Assembly (NCBI RefSeq): GCF_027214005.1
Contig: NZ_JAPWGY010000013.1
Location: 1 to 46,164 of the forward strand
Reading direction: 5' to 3'
DNA length: 46,164 nt
Origin: Kiloniella laminariae
GTDB taxonomy: Bacteria; Pseudomonadota; Alphaproteobacteria; Kiloniellales; Kiloniellaceae
The position numbers were made by a program, and so were the translations under genes. Under the pieces are notes generated by a model. That model saw only the letters and a program-made list of their open reading frames with translations. It had not been told where the DNA came from and did no database searches. Shown here in pieces: positions 25,805 to 35,034 of the stretch. Each line of letters starts with the position of its first letter. The first letter of the stretch is position 1.

Positions 25805-26677
25805 CTAGAGTTTCGAGAAATCAAAATCTACCCAATAGGGGTAATGATCCGATGACTTGTTATCTGTATCAATCTTGCTGGCTGCCACGGCCTTGCCCAG
25901 GCTTGGCGAAACAAAGCAATAATCCAGTCGGCCATAGGGCGGGCAGCTATCCCCCTCTTCTTCTGCATGTCCTGCAAGAGTCCAGCTATCCATCAGGTGA
26001 CGTCGGGTAGCAACCCGGCCGTACCAGCGACTTTTCGGGCCGACAAAATCGCTATATCCGGGATCATAGTGACAAAGATTCATATCCCCGGTCAGGATGA
26101 CATCTTCGGGTACTGCCGGTTCTCCCCCCACGCCCCAGTTCCCGTTTTTGGGGTCACCACCACTCCAAGCCAGTCCGGTGGCGGGTGCATCATTGATAAT
26201 CTCCATGACCTTTTCGATCTGTGGTGCCTGCAATTCGGGGCAGATATGATTTAGATGGGTGTTATACAGTCGTATCCGGCGTCCTTCCCATTCAATCAGG
26301 GCTTCCTGTAACCCGCGTTGCAGGCTGAACTGTGGAGAGACAACTGCTGTGCCCGGCAACAGAAATGTTCGCAGAGAAAGCAGCGGCACGCGCGACAAAA
26401 TCATGGTGCCGTGCTGACGGCGCCTTTGAATCAGCTTGCCGGTTTCATCCCGGTAACTGCCATCAAGATCGCAATGCCCGCCAAACGCAGAATAATGATC
26501 CGGAAAAGCCGCTGCGATACGACTGACCTGATCATCGTGGTTCGTTCGTTCCCAATGGCGTTCAACCTCCTGCAACATAATAATATCGGCACCAGCCAGA
26601 CTGGCAATAATCCGCTCCAGATCATAAACCCCATCCTGCCCGGTCCCATACTGAATATTGTAGCTCACCAGTTTCAT
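25805..26677 (-). CDS. Endonuclease/exonuclease/phosphatase family hydrolase
   Basis: A 290-residue protein of the EEP metal-dependent hydrolase fold. The canonical catalytic string is visible: KLVSYNIQYG at the N terminus, LQEVERHW (catalytic Glu), YNTHLNHI, the GDMNLCHYDPG Asp-Asn pair and the terminal SSDHYPYWVDF Asp-His. No signal peptide, so it acts in the cytoplasm. Substrates of this group range from nucleic acids to phospholipids and cannot be told here. It has its own terminator and no operon partner. Confidence 0.88.
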   Translation of the reverse strand: MKLVSYNIQYGTGQDGVYDLERIIASLAGADIIMLQEVERHWERTNHDDQVSRIAAAFPDHYSAFGGHCDLDGSYRDETGKLIQRRRQHGTMILSRVPLLSLRTFLLPGTAVVSPQFSLQRGLQEALIEWEGRRIRLYNTHLNHICPELQAPQIEKVMEIINDAPATGLAWSGGDPKNGNWGVGGEPAVPEDVILTGDMNLCHYDPGYSDFVGPKSRWYGRVATRRHLMDSWTLAGHAEEEGDSCPPYGRLDYCFVSPSLGKAVAASKIDTDNKSSDHYPYWVDFDFSKL

Positions 26678-26920
26678 ATCTGAATCCCCTGAATAAAGTC
26701 TGCCCTAGCGGCTTTTCTCTCTCTAGTTTTACCGATCATCTGCTTGAAATAAATTGTTATTTTTTTATTTCACCCGGATATTTTTAACGTCAGCAGGCCA
26801 GTATTTCCGCCATGGTCAGCCCGAATGGCAATCAAGTGCATAAACTCGGTAATTGAAGACAACTTTTCCACTGGATTACCCCAATAATGGGCGCCTACGT
26901 GCTTTAACTGGAGATACCCA

Positions 26921-28474
26921 ATGAAACAGATCAACGATTTTCAGCTGAGCCGTCGCTCAGCCCTGAAGGGCGCAGCTGCCCTTGGCGCGGCCGGACTGCT
27001 GCTGCCAACTGCTGCCAAAGCTGAAACACCCAAAAAAGGTGGCACCCTGCGTATGGGTCTTGCCGGTGGTGCGTCTTCTGATACGCTTGATCCAGCAAAG
27101 TTTACCGACCATTTTCCGGTAACGCTTGGCTATCAGCTGCGTAACCTGCTGGTCGAAGTCGACACACACGGCGCAGCCATCCCTGAGCTGGCAGAAAGCT
27201 GGGAAGCCAGTGCTGATGCCAAGGAATGGACTTTCAAGATCCGTCAGGGAGTTGAATTCCACAACGGCAAAACCCTCGATGCAGACGATGTGATCTTCTC
27301 TCTCAACCATCACCGTGGTGAGAAATCGGAATCCGGCGCCAAAACCTATGGTGACCAGATGGCTGACATTGTCAAAACCGGCTCCCATGAAATCCTGATC
27401 AAACTGCACGACGGCAACGCCGACCTGCCATTCCTGCTGTCTGATTACCACTTTATGATTGCGCCTGCCGGGACAACAAACTGGGACGAAGGCATCGGAA
27501 CAGGTCCGTTTATTCTGGAAGAGTTTGTTCCTGGCACCAGTTCCCGGGTACGCAAAAACCCGAATTACTGGAAAGAAGGCCGCGCCCACGTTGACGCTGT
27601 TGAAATGCTTGTCATCAACGACGTTCAGGCCCGTATTTCCGCGCTGCTGACCAAACAGGTTCACCTGATCAACAAAATTGATCCAAAAACTGTTGGCCTG
27701 CTGAAACGCAACAAGGAACTGCAGCTGCTCCTCACCAAAGGTGGTCAGCACTATCCATTCCTGATGAACACCAGTGCAGAGCCTTACAGCAATCTTGATC
27801 TGCGTCTGGCCGTCAAGTATGCGGTTGATCGTGAACAGATGGTCAAAACCGTTCTGCGTGGGTATGGAACTGTTGGTAACGACCACCCGATCCCGCAGAG
27901 TGATTTCTTCCACGCTGCTGACCTGCCACAGCGTGCCTATGATCCGGACAAGGCGGCTTTCCACTTCAAGAAAGCCGGTATGGACGGTCAGGCCCTGACC
28001 CTGCACACCTCTGAAGCTGCGTTCTCTGGCGCGGTTGATTCTGCAGTACTTCTCAAGGAATCTGCGGCAAAAGCGGGTATCACGGTTGATGTTGCGCGCG
28101 AGCCAGCTGATGGTTACTGGTCCAACGTCTGGATGAAAAAGCCTTTCGCGGTTTCCTATTGGTCCGGTCGCCCTACGGCTGATCTGATGCTTTCTGTTGC
28201 TTACCATTCAAAAGCCGAATGGAACGACACTTACTGGAAGAACGAACAGTTTGACCAGTTGCTGGTTGCCGCACGTAGCGAGCTGGACGACACCAAGCGT
28301 CGGGGCATGTATCACGACCTGCAGATGTTGGTCAGCGATGATGGCGGGGCAATGATCCCGATGTTTGTTGACTTTATCGATGCCGGCCTGAGCAGCGTCA
28401 AAGGCTATGAGCCTCGCAAGACCGGTTACCTCAGCGGTGACCGTGCTGCCGAAGTTGTCTGGCTCGAAGAGTAA
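26921..28474 (+). CDS. Tat-exported family-5 solute-binding protein
   Basis: A 517-residue periplasmic binding protein of the oligopeptide/dipeptide/nickel class (SBP_bac_5). The twin-arginine signal LSRRSALKGAAALG occupies residues 9-22, with cleavage near AKA-ETP. The fold markers are KGGTLRMG, then DPAKFTDHF, ELAESWEAS, WTFKIRQGVEFHNGK (the classical family signature) and GTGPFILEEF. No permease or ATPase gene accompanies it, so it must work with a transporter elsewhere. GGAGATA precedes the ATG, and a strong bidirectional terminator follows at 28510-28545. A degenerate copy of its 3' flank recurs at 32549-32617. Confidence 0.9.
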   Translation: MKQINDFQLSRRSALKGAAALGAAGLLLPTAAKAETPKKGGTLRMGLAGGASSDTLDPAKFTDHFPVTLGYQLRNLLVEVDTHGAAIPELAESWEASADAKEWTFKIRQGVEFHNGKTLDADDVIFSLNHHRGEKSESGAKTYGDQMADIVKTGSHEILIKLHDGNADLPFLLSDYHFMIAPAGTTNWDEGIGTGPFILEEFVPGTSSRVRKNPNYWKEGRAHVDAVEMLVINDVQARISALLTKQVHLINKIDPKTVGLLKRNKELQLLLTKGGQHYPFLMNTSAEPYSNLDLRLAVKYAVDREQMVKTVLRGYGTVGNDHPIPQSDFFHAADLPQRAYDPDKAAFHFKKAGMDGQALTLHTSEAAFSGAVDSAVLLKESAAKAGITVDVAREPADGYWSNVWMKKPFAVSYWSGRPTADLMLSVAYHSKAEWNDTYWKNEQFDQLLVAARSELDDTKRRGMYHDLQMLVSDDGGAMIPMFVDFIDAGLSSVKGYEPRKTGYLSGDRAAEVVWLEE

Positions 28475-28541
28475 TCCTGAGCTTTACGACAAGGTGAAGA
28501 TCTTTTGTTAAAACGGGGCCTGTCTGCCATGACAGGCCCCG
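28473..28541. repeat. Repeat unit A, 3' flank of the family-5 binding-protein gene
   Basis: About 69 bp starting at the stop codon and running into the terminator. It is nearly identical to 32549-32617, with a perfectly matching core GTGAAGATCTTTTGTTAAAA followed by CGGGGCCT. The two copies are in the same orientation 4,076 bp apart. Confidence 0.8.
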
Positions 28542-28545
28542 TTTT
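28510..28545. terminator. Strong bidirectional terminator
   Basis: AAAACGGGGCCTGTC (28510-28524) and GACAGGCCCCGTTTT (28531-28545) form a perfect 15-bp stem with a 6-nt loop between the convergent binding-protein and MBL hydrolase genes. Confidence 0.9.
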
Positions 28546-28580
28546 ACGTTACAATACAACAATATCCGGCAGAGACGAAT

Positions 28581-29495
28581 TTACAGATATTTTACCCAGG
28601 TTCCTTCCGAGACAAGATCAAGTCCCTGCAGATCGTTGCAGGCTTCGGCCACTTTCCAGATCGGCTCCAGATAGAGTTCATAAGAAGAATGATGGATCGG
28701 CAGGATTTTTCCGGGTTTGAGCAGATCAATCATCTTTCGTAAATTTTCTGCCCCCATACTTATCTGTCCCAGTGGACCTGTCGTGCCAACCGCCCCGAGA
28801 TGGGGCACAAGAATATCAGGAGAACCCAGCGGGTTCAGCGCTGTCTTCACCGTTTCTGTGGCAAAGCTGTCTCCGGTCCAATACAAGCTCTTGCGCCATT
28901 CCCCCGATCTGAATTCGAACCAGTAACCATTCCCCTGCCCCAGGATTGCGGCGATTTCCTGATTCTCTGAATGTTCCGCGGGAATGCCTGTGACCACAAT
29001 TTCACCATTTTCACTCGGCAGAACCACGCTTTCTCCCCAAGCCAATGAGCGCACAGAAGAAAACCCCTTTTCTTTAAGTGCGGGGGTATCTGCAACCGGA
29101 GCAATCACCGGAAGACCACGATCAAGAACGGCTTCGGCTTTCTGGTCAAAATGATCTTCGTGCAGGTGACTGATCAGCAGGTGATCTATCCAAGCCAGAT
29201 CTATTCCTGGAAATTGCGTTTTTCGCAGGTGATCTTTGATATTTGGCCCTCTGGCAAGATCAAACATTTCGTTAGGATCTCCCATTCGAAAGGCATTGTG
29301 TCCTTCACCGAATGCCGGATCACTCAAAAGAGTCAAACCGTCAAAGCAGATCAGCATCGTTGCACCACCCAGCCAGCATATCTCCAGACCAGGTGAGGCT
29401 GGCTTGGCCGCCCTTGCAGAGTTGCTGGGTAATGAGAAAAGCACAGAAGCGGCAGTGCCCCCGAGCGACGCTTTCAAAAATTCCCGACGTTGCAT
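28581..29495 (-). CDS. Tat-exported metallo-beta-lactamase-fold hydrolase
   Basis: A 304-residue protein from the ATG at 29495, which follows a perfect AGGAGG; an upstream frame would hide the signal. The N terminus MQRREFLKASLGGTAAS is a twin-arginine signal, with cleavage near ARA-AKP. The MBL signature HLHEDHFD (about residue 120) gives the HxHxDH metal site, and later ligands are visible in AEHSENQE, YWTGDSF and LPIHHSSYE. The pattern is of the UlaG/NAPE-PLD-like group, so it may hydrolyse a phosphodiester or lactone. It is divergent from a LysR gene 98 nt away. Confidence 0.87.
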   Translation of the reverse strand: MQRREFLKASLGGTAASVLFSLPSNSARAAKPASPGLEICWLGGATMLICFDGLTLLSDPAFGEGHNAFRMGDPNEMFDLARGPNIKDHLRKTQFPGIDLAWIDHLLISHLHEDHFDQKAEAVLDRGLPVIAPVADTPALKEKGFSSVRSLAWGESVVLPSENGEIVVTGIPAEHSENQEIAAILGQGNGYWFEFRSGEWRKSLYWTGDSFATETVKTALNPLGSPDILVPHLGAVGTTGPLGQISMGAENLRKMIDLLKPGKILPIHHSSYELYLEPIWKVAEACNDLQGLDLVSEGTWVKYL

Positions 29496-29593
29496 AAAAC
29501 CTCCTGTTGCCGTGGGTACAGGAGCACTATAAAGATGAGAATTGTAGTAAATAGACATATAATATTAAACTTATTAACTGATAAATTCAGCCA

Positions 29594-30508
29594 ATGGCAA
29601 ATCTGACACAAATCCAGACCTTCATCGAAGTCGCCCGCTGCAACAGCTTTGCGCAGGCCGCGCGGCGGTTGTCGCTGCCCCGATCCACTGTAACCGCAAG
29701 AATTAAAGCCCTTGAAGAGAGGCTTGCTGTACGGCTGTTTCACCGGACCACAAGACAGGTTTCCCTGACCAACGAGGGACAAAGTTATTTCAGCTCCTGT
29801 GAGGATGCCCTCGAAGCATTGGTGCAGGCAGAAGAAGAAATGTCACAAAAGGAAAAGCTGACAGGCCCCATCCGTCTCTCTGTACCGATCGACTATCCAA
29901 AACCGGAACTGGCACGATTTCTCCATGCCTTCACAACACAACATCCCGGCGTGCAGATCTTTATCGAGGTCAGCGATCAAACTGTTGATTTTATCTCGGA
30001 TAACTTTGACCTTGCCCTCCGTGGACGGCATCCAGGATCGCCAGGATTGACAGCCCGCCGGTTAGGCGTGGGGATGCTATCTCTCTATGGCCTGCCCTCT
30101 TTGGCCGTTCCGTCACAAACAGCCAAGCTCGAAGACTTCACAATTTTAGACCCGGCAAAAATTCTGCCTCCACACCTGCAGGCGGTCACAAAAAGCCATC
30201 ATATTGTAACCGACAGTTTCGAATTAACAAAAACCCTGGTTCTTGAAGCAGATGATAACAATTGCAAGCTGGCGGCATTTTTACCAGACTCACTTTGTTC
30301 AGAAGATGTTGCTTCAGGCAAACTCATGAAACTGGATCATCGCAACCTGATCCCTGAAATTGGGGCAACACCAGAACTGCCAGTTTATATCGTTCTGCCT
30401 TCGCGTTCGCAAATTCCCAGACGGGTCAGGGCCTTTATCGATTTTCTCCTCTCCCGAAGCGAGAATAGAGGGACACCAATCCAGGAGAAAAACACCCAGA
30501 CTTCTTAA
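29594..30508 (+). CDS. LysR-family transcriptional regulator
   Basis: A 304-residue LysR-type regulator with HTH at 1-60 (FAQAARRLSLPRSTVTARIKALE) and FHRTTRQVSLTNEGQ at about 49-63, the CrgA-like subtype also seen at 5922-6839. It is divergent from the MBL hydrolase, with only 98 nt of AT-rich spacer, and probably regulates it. The effector is unknown. Confidence 0.88.
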   Translation: MANLTQIQTFIEVARCNSFAQAARRLSLPRSTVTARIKALEERLAVRLFHRTTRQVSLTNEGQSYFSSCEDALEALVQAEEEMSQKEKLTGPIRLSVPIDYPKPELARFLHAFTTQHPGVQIFIEVSDQTVDFISDNFDLALRGRHPGSPGLTARRLGVGMLSLYGLPSLAVPSQTAKLEDFTILDPAKILPPHLQAVTKSHHIVTDSFELTKTLVLEADDNNCKLAAFLPDSLCSEDVASGKLMKLDHRNLIPEIGATPELPVYIVLPSRSQIPRRVRAFIDFLLSRSENRGTPIQEKNTQTS

Positions 30509-30875
30509 AAAAAACCACTTCAGTTATTTTTAAAAACCATTTACAAAGCAAAGTCTTAGAACATAAAAATTATTGCATTAAATCACTTACCCTCTATTTC
30601 CGTTCCTTGTCCCAGGAACACAACATTTAGTAAAACGCTTCTTGTTAAACTTTGATTAGGACAAATTGCACACAATCGTATGTAATTTGTTGAATACAAA
30701 TCAACGATTCACGGCTGTTTTTACGGCACAATACCCGAGTAAATCACTCAGAATAAACCACTGGGAAAGCGGTAGTCTCGCGATAAACTGTAACGGAATA
30801 ACTTTAAGCGTAACAATGTACGAAATGAAGATTCTTCCCCCCTTTAAAGAACAGCAAGCAACAAGGGCGCTCTGT
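30509..30875. other. Leader region of the PAS-PAS chemoreceptor
   Basis: About 367 nt, AT-rich in the first half, with a small hairpin GTTCCT-N6-AGGAAC at 30602-30619. An open frame extends upstream to 30666, but the segment has no protein-like features, so it is read as untranslated leader. Confidence 0.4.
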
Positions 30876-32426
30876 ATGTTAAACACTATTTTCTCCAGAT
30901 CAAATGCAGCTCGTAACGACACAAAACCAACTGCCCACCGACAGAACAAGCTCAGCAAAAATGAAATGCAGTCCATGCTTGCTGCCCTTGATAAGTCGCA
31001 GGCCGTAATCCAGTTCAAACCTGATGGCACTATTATCAGTGCGAATGAAAATTTTCTCGCGGCGATCGGGTACAGTCTTGAAGAAATTCAAGGCAAACAT
31101 CACAGCATGTTTGTCACCCCGGAAGACGCCAACAGCCCTGAGTACCGGGCATTCTGGGATAGTCTTCGCCAGGGTAAATATCAGGCTGCCGAGTATCGAC
31201 GCATTGGAAAAGGTGGCAAGGAAGTCTGGATCCAGGCCTCATATAACCCCATTATGGGAAGAACAGGGAAAGTAACCTCTGTTGTCAAATACGCCACAGA
31301 TATTACAGCCCAGGTGTTACAAAACGCAGACTTCAAAGGCCAAATCTCTGCAGTCAACAAATCCCAGGCGGTAATCTCTTTTAACCTTGATGGTACAATT
31401 ATTGATGCCAATGACAATTTCCTTGGCGCAATTGGCTATAGCCTGCCGGAAATCCAGGGCAAACATCACAGCATGTTTGTCGAGACAGAAGAAGCTCAAA
31501 GCCCTGAATACAAGGCATTCTGGGAAGACCTGCGTCAGGGGAAATACCAGGCGGCTGAATACAAACGTATCGGCAAAGGCGGCAAGGAAGTCTGGATCCA
31601 GGCCTCCTATAACCCGATTTTTGACCCAACGGGCAAACCCTTGAAGGTGGTTAAATACGCCACAGATATCACAGAACAAATTCGTCTCCGCCAGGAAGCA
31701 CAACGGGTCGGCAAGCTGGTAGATGAAAACCTTGACCGAATTCTGCAGTCGGTCACGGACGCCAATTCACAATCGTCAACCGCGGTTTCTGCCTCCGACC
31801 GAACCCTGCAAACAGTGCAGTCCGTCGCTGCGGCGGCTGAACAATTTGAATCTTCAGCCCATGAAATCGCAAGAAGCATGGGAACATCCAAACAGGATGT
31901 CGATAAGGCCATGCAGGAAACGACCAGTGCAGATCAGGCGACACAGCAGCTGACCACGGCTGCCCAGGCGATGAACAATGTTGTCGTTGTTATTCAGGAA
32001 ATTGCCGGACAGATTAATCTGCTGGCCCTGAATGCGACAATTGAATCTGCCCGGGCGGGGGAAGCAGGGAAAGGCTTCGCCGTTGTCGCATCAGAGGTAA
32101 AAACACTGGCCAATCAGGTTGCCCAGGCAACAGAGCAGATTTCCTCGGAAATCTCCAACATGCAAAACGTCTGTGAAGAGGTTGTTGGCGGTCTGAAAAG
32201 TATCCGCAATGCTGTCGGATCGGTCGAATCAAGTGTTACTGCTGTTGCTGGAGCTGTCGAGGAACAAACCGCAACGACCCGGGAAATCACCGTAAATATG
32301 CAATCCGCGGCCTCGGCTGTCAGTGAAGTCAACAGCAGTCTGGATTCAATTTCCCGTGCAGTGAAAGACGCAAATGCCTATGCCAAGGAAGGCACGGAGC
32401 TCTATCGCAGCCTGCAAAACGGATAG
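30876..32426 (+). CDS. Soluble methyl-accepting chemotaxis protein with two tandem PAS domains
   Basis: A 516-residue chemoreceptor with no transmembrane segment. The two PAS domains span residues 39-146 and 161-268 and are near duplicates (sharing [20 protein letters not shown] and [15 protein letters not shown]). The signalling domain at about 285-510 has the invariant hairpin tip, read as [35 protein letters not shown]-type sequence. The layout matches BdlA-like cytoplasmic receptors, in which PAS senses redox or energy state and signals to CheA. The start at 30876 is chosen because it has AAGGGCG upstream and begins just before the conserved region; upstream in-frame ATGs add unlikely sequence. 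A terminator follows at 32440-32488. Confidence 0.9.
   Translation: MLNTIFSRSNAARNDTKPTAHRQNKLSKNEMQSMLAALDKSQAVIQFKPDGTIISANENFLAAIGYSLEEIQGKHHSMFVTPEDANSPEYRAFWDSLRQGKYQAAEYRRIGKGGKEVWIQASYNPIMGRTGKVTSVVKYATDITAQVLQNADFKGQISAVNKSQAVISFNLDGTIIDANDNFLGAIGYSLPEIQGKHHSMFVETEEAQSPEYKAFWEDLRQGKYQAAEYKRIGKGGKEVWIQASYNPIFDPTGKPLKVVKYATDITEQIRLRQEAQRVGKLVDENLDRILQSVTDANSQSSTAVSASDRTLQTVQSVAAAAEQFESSAHEIARSMGTSKQDVDKAMQETTSADQATQQLTTAAQAMNNVVVVIQEIAGQINLLALNATIESARAGEAGKGFAVVASEVKTLANQVAQATEQISSEISNMQNVCEEVVGGLKSIRNAVGSVESSVTAVAGAVEEQTATTREITVNMQSAASAVSEVNSSLDSISRAVKDANAYAKEGTELYRSLQNG
30990..31679 (+). repeat. Tandem duplication of the PAS-coding segment inside the chemoreceptor gene
   Basis: Segments 30990-31313 and 31356-31679 encode the two PAS domains at 366-bp spacing and stay similar at DNA level. 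They share long identical runs such as GGCAAACATCACAGCATGTT and GGCAAGGAAGTCTGGATCCA. Confidence 0.85.
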
Positions 32427-32439
32427 AGATAACAAACAG

Positions 32440-32488
32440 CAGTTTCTGGCTTGCCTGAGCCCTACAGCAGGCCAGAAACTGTTTTATT
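32440..32488 (+). terminator. Terminator of the chemoreceptor gene
   Basis: CAGTTTCTGGC (32440-32450) pairs with GCCAGAAACTG (32471-32481) around a 20-nt loop and is followed by TTTTATT. Confidence 0.8.
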
Positions 32489-32548
32489 AACCTCAAAGGG
32501 CTCTACCCCGTCTCTCTCTGTCCCCGCTCAAAGCGAACCCTTTGGATC

Positions 32549-32617
32549 AATCCTGCCCTTTACGTCAAAGTGAAGATCTTTTGTTAAAACGGGGCCTTTC
32601 TGCCATGACAGGTCCCA
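32549..32617. repeat. Repeat unit B, degenerate copy of the 28473-28541 flank
   Basis: Nearly identical to unit A including the GTGAAGATCTTTTGTTAAAA run, but its hairpin is damaged (CCTTTC against GACAGGTCCC, and AGTTC for GTTTT). No coding remnant of a binding protein is visible upstream of it. Confidence 0.8.
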
Positions 32618-32751
32618 GTTCTTTTATCTTCCGGACTATCCCGGCACAAAAATCAAAAAAATACCTCACGCTTGCCCCTTAAGAGACAAAAGCCAATCTT
32701 TCCTGATTCTGCCCCACAGACGTACAAAGGCTCCCAAGCGGGACAAGAACC

Positions 32752-33132
32752 TTATTGATTTTCTGCCATCAAATCAGGCACATTTTCGTGATGCGCACTG
32801 CGTTCAAACCGCACCTTGCGGATAAGCCCGTTTTCGATTTCGTAAATCGCAACAGCGTGTAAAACATTATGTCCGGGAAAGCCGACGATTTCTTCCTGGT
32901 CAATCACAACCTGCCCAAGAGCAATACGATTAATCAGCTTCGCGTGTAATTCCGGATTGCTGAAACGATCGGCGTAATTTTTCCGAAAGGCTTCCATCCC
33001 GCGAAAGAGGAGCTTGTTTCCAACCAGAAGTTCAACAACAATTTTGGGGCTATAGCAGGCGCAGAAAGCATCAAGATCCCGCGCATTGTACGCAGCAAGC
33101 TGTTTTTTAACGACTTCGACTGGCGTCATCAT
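32752..33132 (-). CDS. NTF2-like (SnoaL/nuclear transport factor 2 family) protein
   Basis: A 126-residue small alpha+beta barrel protein. The first helix VEVVKKQLAAYNARDLDAFCACYSPKIVVE is typical of the NTF2/SnoaL fold, followed by FRGMEAFRKNYADRF and the curved sheet IENGLIRKVRFERSA. Members include steroid isomerases and small hydrolases; no catalytic Asp-His pair can be assigned with confidence. The start at 33132 has GGGATGTG upstream. It lies 199 nt after the importer operon and is separated from it by the hairpin at 33267-33298. Confidence 0.8.
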   Translation of the reverse strand: MMTPVEVVKKQLAAYNARDLDAFCACYSPKIVVELLVGNKLLFRGMEAFRKNYADRFSNPELHAKLINRIALGQVVIDQEEIVGFPGHNVLHAVAIYEIENGLIRKVRFERSAHHENVPDLMAENQ

Positions 33133-33266
33133 CACATCCCTGTTCCAGAGAAAAGAAGAAATTTCCAAAACTGACCGCCAAAAGTCGCCTGACGGCTATT
33201 CTTGATACGGGATCTTGGCATGACAAATCGGCGGCGACAACAACCAATGATATACCGACAGAAACG

Positions 33267-33301
33267 ACAACAGGGCGGGAAAAATCCCACCCTGTTGTTT
33301 T
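33267..33301. terminator. Hairpin after the AEP importer operon
   Basis: ACAACAGGGCGGGA (33267-33280) pairs with TCCCACCCTGTTGT (33285-33298), a 14-bp stem with one G-T type mismatch and a 4-nt loop. A short T-run follows on the plus strand; on the minus strand the tail is CGTTTC, so efficiency for the importer operon is uncertain. Confidence 0.6.
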
Positions 33302-33330
33302 ACTGCAGTTCCTGTTGCACAACGTCTTCT

Positions 33331-35034
33331 TTAACGTTGACGCCAGGCTTGGGTTCTTTTTTCCAGTGCTTTCGCCACAAACATATGCAGCACTCGCGCA
33401 ATGGCGTTGGTATAGAAAATCATCATCCCCATGGCAGCCGCCGGGGCGATATCCCCAGCATCATCCATGTTAAGAACCGCAACCGAAGCCAGTTGGGTAT
33501 GGGTTGAATAGATAAATACCACTGCAGATACTGTTGTCATCGCATTAACGAAAAGATAAATCGCGATTTCCAGTACAGCAGGCGTACAAACCGGGACCGT
33601 CACCCGCAGGAACATCTTGTAAAAAGGTTGCTGCAGGGATTGAGAAACCGATTCAAATTCCTTGTCCATCTGCTTCAAGGCCGTCATCGCCGTCAAGTGT
33701 GCCACCGTATAGAAGTGGGTCACCGTCGAGACAACCAGAATGGCCATGGTGCCATAGATGAAGTTGAAAGGATTATCCGGGTTGTTAAAGAAGAAGATAT
33801 AGGAAAGTCCCAACACCATCCCCGGAACAGCCATCGGCATCATTGCCAGGAACTGGAACAGGGTCCGCCCTTTTTCAACACCACGGCCTTTTTCAACCAT
33901 GTAAGCCCCGGTAAAGACAACAATCGTCCCTACAGCAGCAGTCCATAGCGCCATCTTGATCGAGTTATAATAGGCATCCCAGCCGCCCCCATCCATCAGG
34001 TCAAAGTTATAATGTTGCAAACCGATGTCCAGATTATAAGGCCAGAATTTTACAAGCGCTGCAAACTGACAGGTCGCCAGAATGGTCACGATGATCAGGA
34101 CAATTATACTGCTGTAACTCATCATCAGGGCATCAAAGCGAATGTCAGGTTTGGGTTCGTAGGGAACAGCCCGTGCAGAAAGCTGGGCCACCTGTTTTTT
34201 CTGGACCTGTCTGTCCACATAAAACGCGAAGATCGCCGGGATCAGCAGGACCACAGAGACAACCGCCCCCATTGAGAAGTTCTGCTGCCCGATCACCTGC
34301 TTGTAGATATCCACGGCCAGCACGTTGTACTGTCCACCGATCACCTTCGGCACCCCGAAGTCTGTGATCACAAGCGTGAAAACCACAAAGGCAGCAGAGA
34401 TCAGGCCATATCGTGCCCCCGGCAATGTCACCGTCCAGAAAATTTTCCATTTCGAGGCCCGCAAGACCGTTGCAGCTTCATAAAGGCGTCCGTCAGAAAT
34501 CGCCAGCGCAGTCATAATGATCAGCAGCGCATGGGGAAAGGTAAAGAAAACCTCGGCAATAATAATCCCCAGGGGACCATAGATCTCGTGGCCAAACAGC
34601 ATCCACTTGAGATATCCCTGTTTGCCGAACATATAGATCAGACCGATCCCCGGCAGCAGGGAAGGCACCAGAATGGGCACCATGGCCATAATCTTGAAGA
34701 ACCCCTTGAAACGCATACAGCTGCGCGTCAATGCATAGGCATAAAAGAAGGCCAGGGTGACCGTTATCACCATTGTCACGATCGAGATAAAGACCGAGTT
34801 CTCGATAGAGTTGAACAGCGCAGGGGTCGAGAAGTAATTGATATAGTTGTCCAGGCCGATAAAGGCACCGTCCTTGTCTTCGAAGGATTTGGACAGCATG
34901 GCGTAGAGCGGAAATGCCAGAGCAACAACCAGATAGGTTCCGATCATCAGCATGAAGGCGCGCATGGTCCAGTCATCGCGACTGGCCTTGGCCTTCACCT
35001 CCCGCCGGGTGTTGGGAAGAGTGACATTAGCCAT
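33331..35034 (-). CDS. phnU: Fused permease subunit of a 2-aminoethylphosphonate-type ABC importer
   Basis: A 567-residue membrane protein with about twelve helices in two homologous BPD_transp_1 permease halves (about 30-275 and 300-560), a fusion of the two usual permeases. The EAA loops that contact the ATPase are visible as LYEAATVLRASKWKIFWTVTLP and in half two as FESVSQSLQQPFYKMFLRVTVP. This fused form is typical of the second class of putative AEP transporters. It overlaps the upstream ATPase gene by 8 nt. The name follows that family; substrate assignment rests on the binding-protein and ATPase neighbours and on the AEP catabolic genes elsewhere in the window. Confidence 0.87.
   Translation of the reverse strand: MANVTLPNTRREVKAKASRDDWTMRAFMLMIGTYLVVALAFPLYAMLSKSFEDKDGAFIGLDNYINYFSTPALFNSIENSVFISIVTMVITVTLAFFYAYALTRSCMRFKGFFKIMAMVPILVPSLLPGIGLIYMFGKQGYLKWMLFGHEIYGPLGIIIAEVFFTFPHALLIIMTALAISDGRLYEAATVLRASKWKIFWTVTLPGARYGLISAAFVVFTLVITDFGVPKVIGGQYNVLAVDIYKQVIGQQNFSMGAVVSVVLLIPAIFAFYVDRQVQKKQVAQLSARAVPYEPKPDIRFDALMMSYSSIIVLIIVTILATCQFAALVKFWPYNLDIGLQHYNFDLMDGGGWDAYYNSIKMALWTAAVGTIVVFTGAYMVEKGRGVEKGRTLFQFLAMMPMAVPGMVLGLSYIFFFNNPDNPFNFIYGTMAILVVSTVTHFYTVAHLTAMTALKQMDKEFESVSQSLQQPFYKMFLRVTVPVCTPAVLEIAIYLFVNAMTTVSAVVFIYSTHTQLASVAVLNMDDAGDIAPAAAMGMMIFYTNAIARVLHMFVAKALEKRTQAWRQR

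Noticed and set aside
30666-30875. Longer N terminus of the chemoreceptor
   Set aside because: The extra 70 residues lack any conserved or membrane feature, and the start at 30876 has a ribosome-binding site close to the conserved region.
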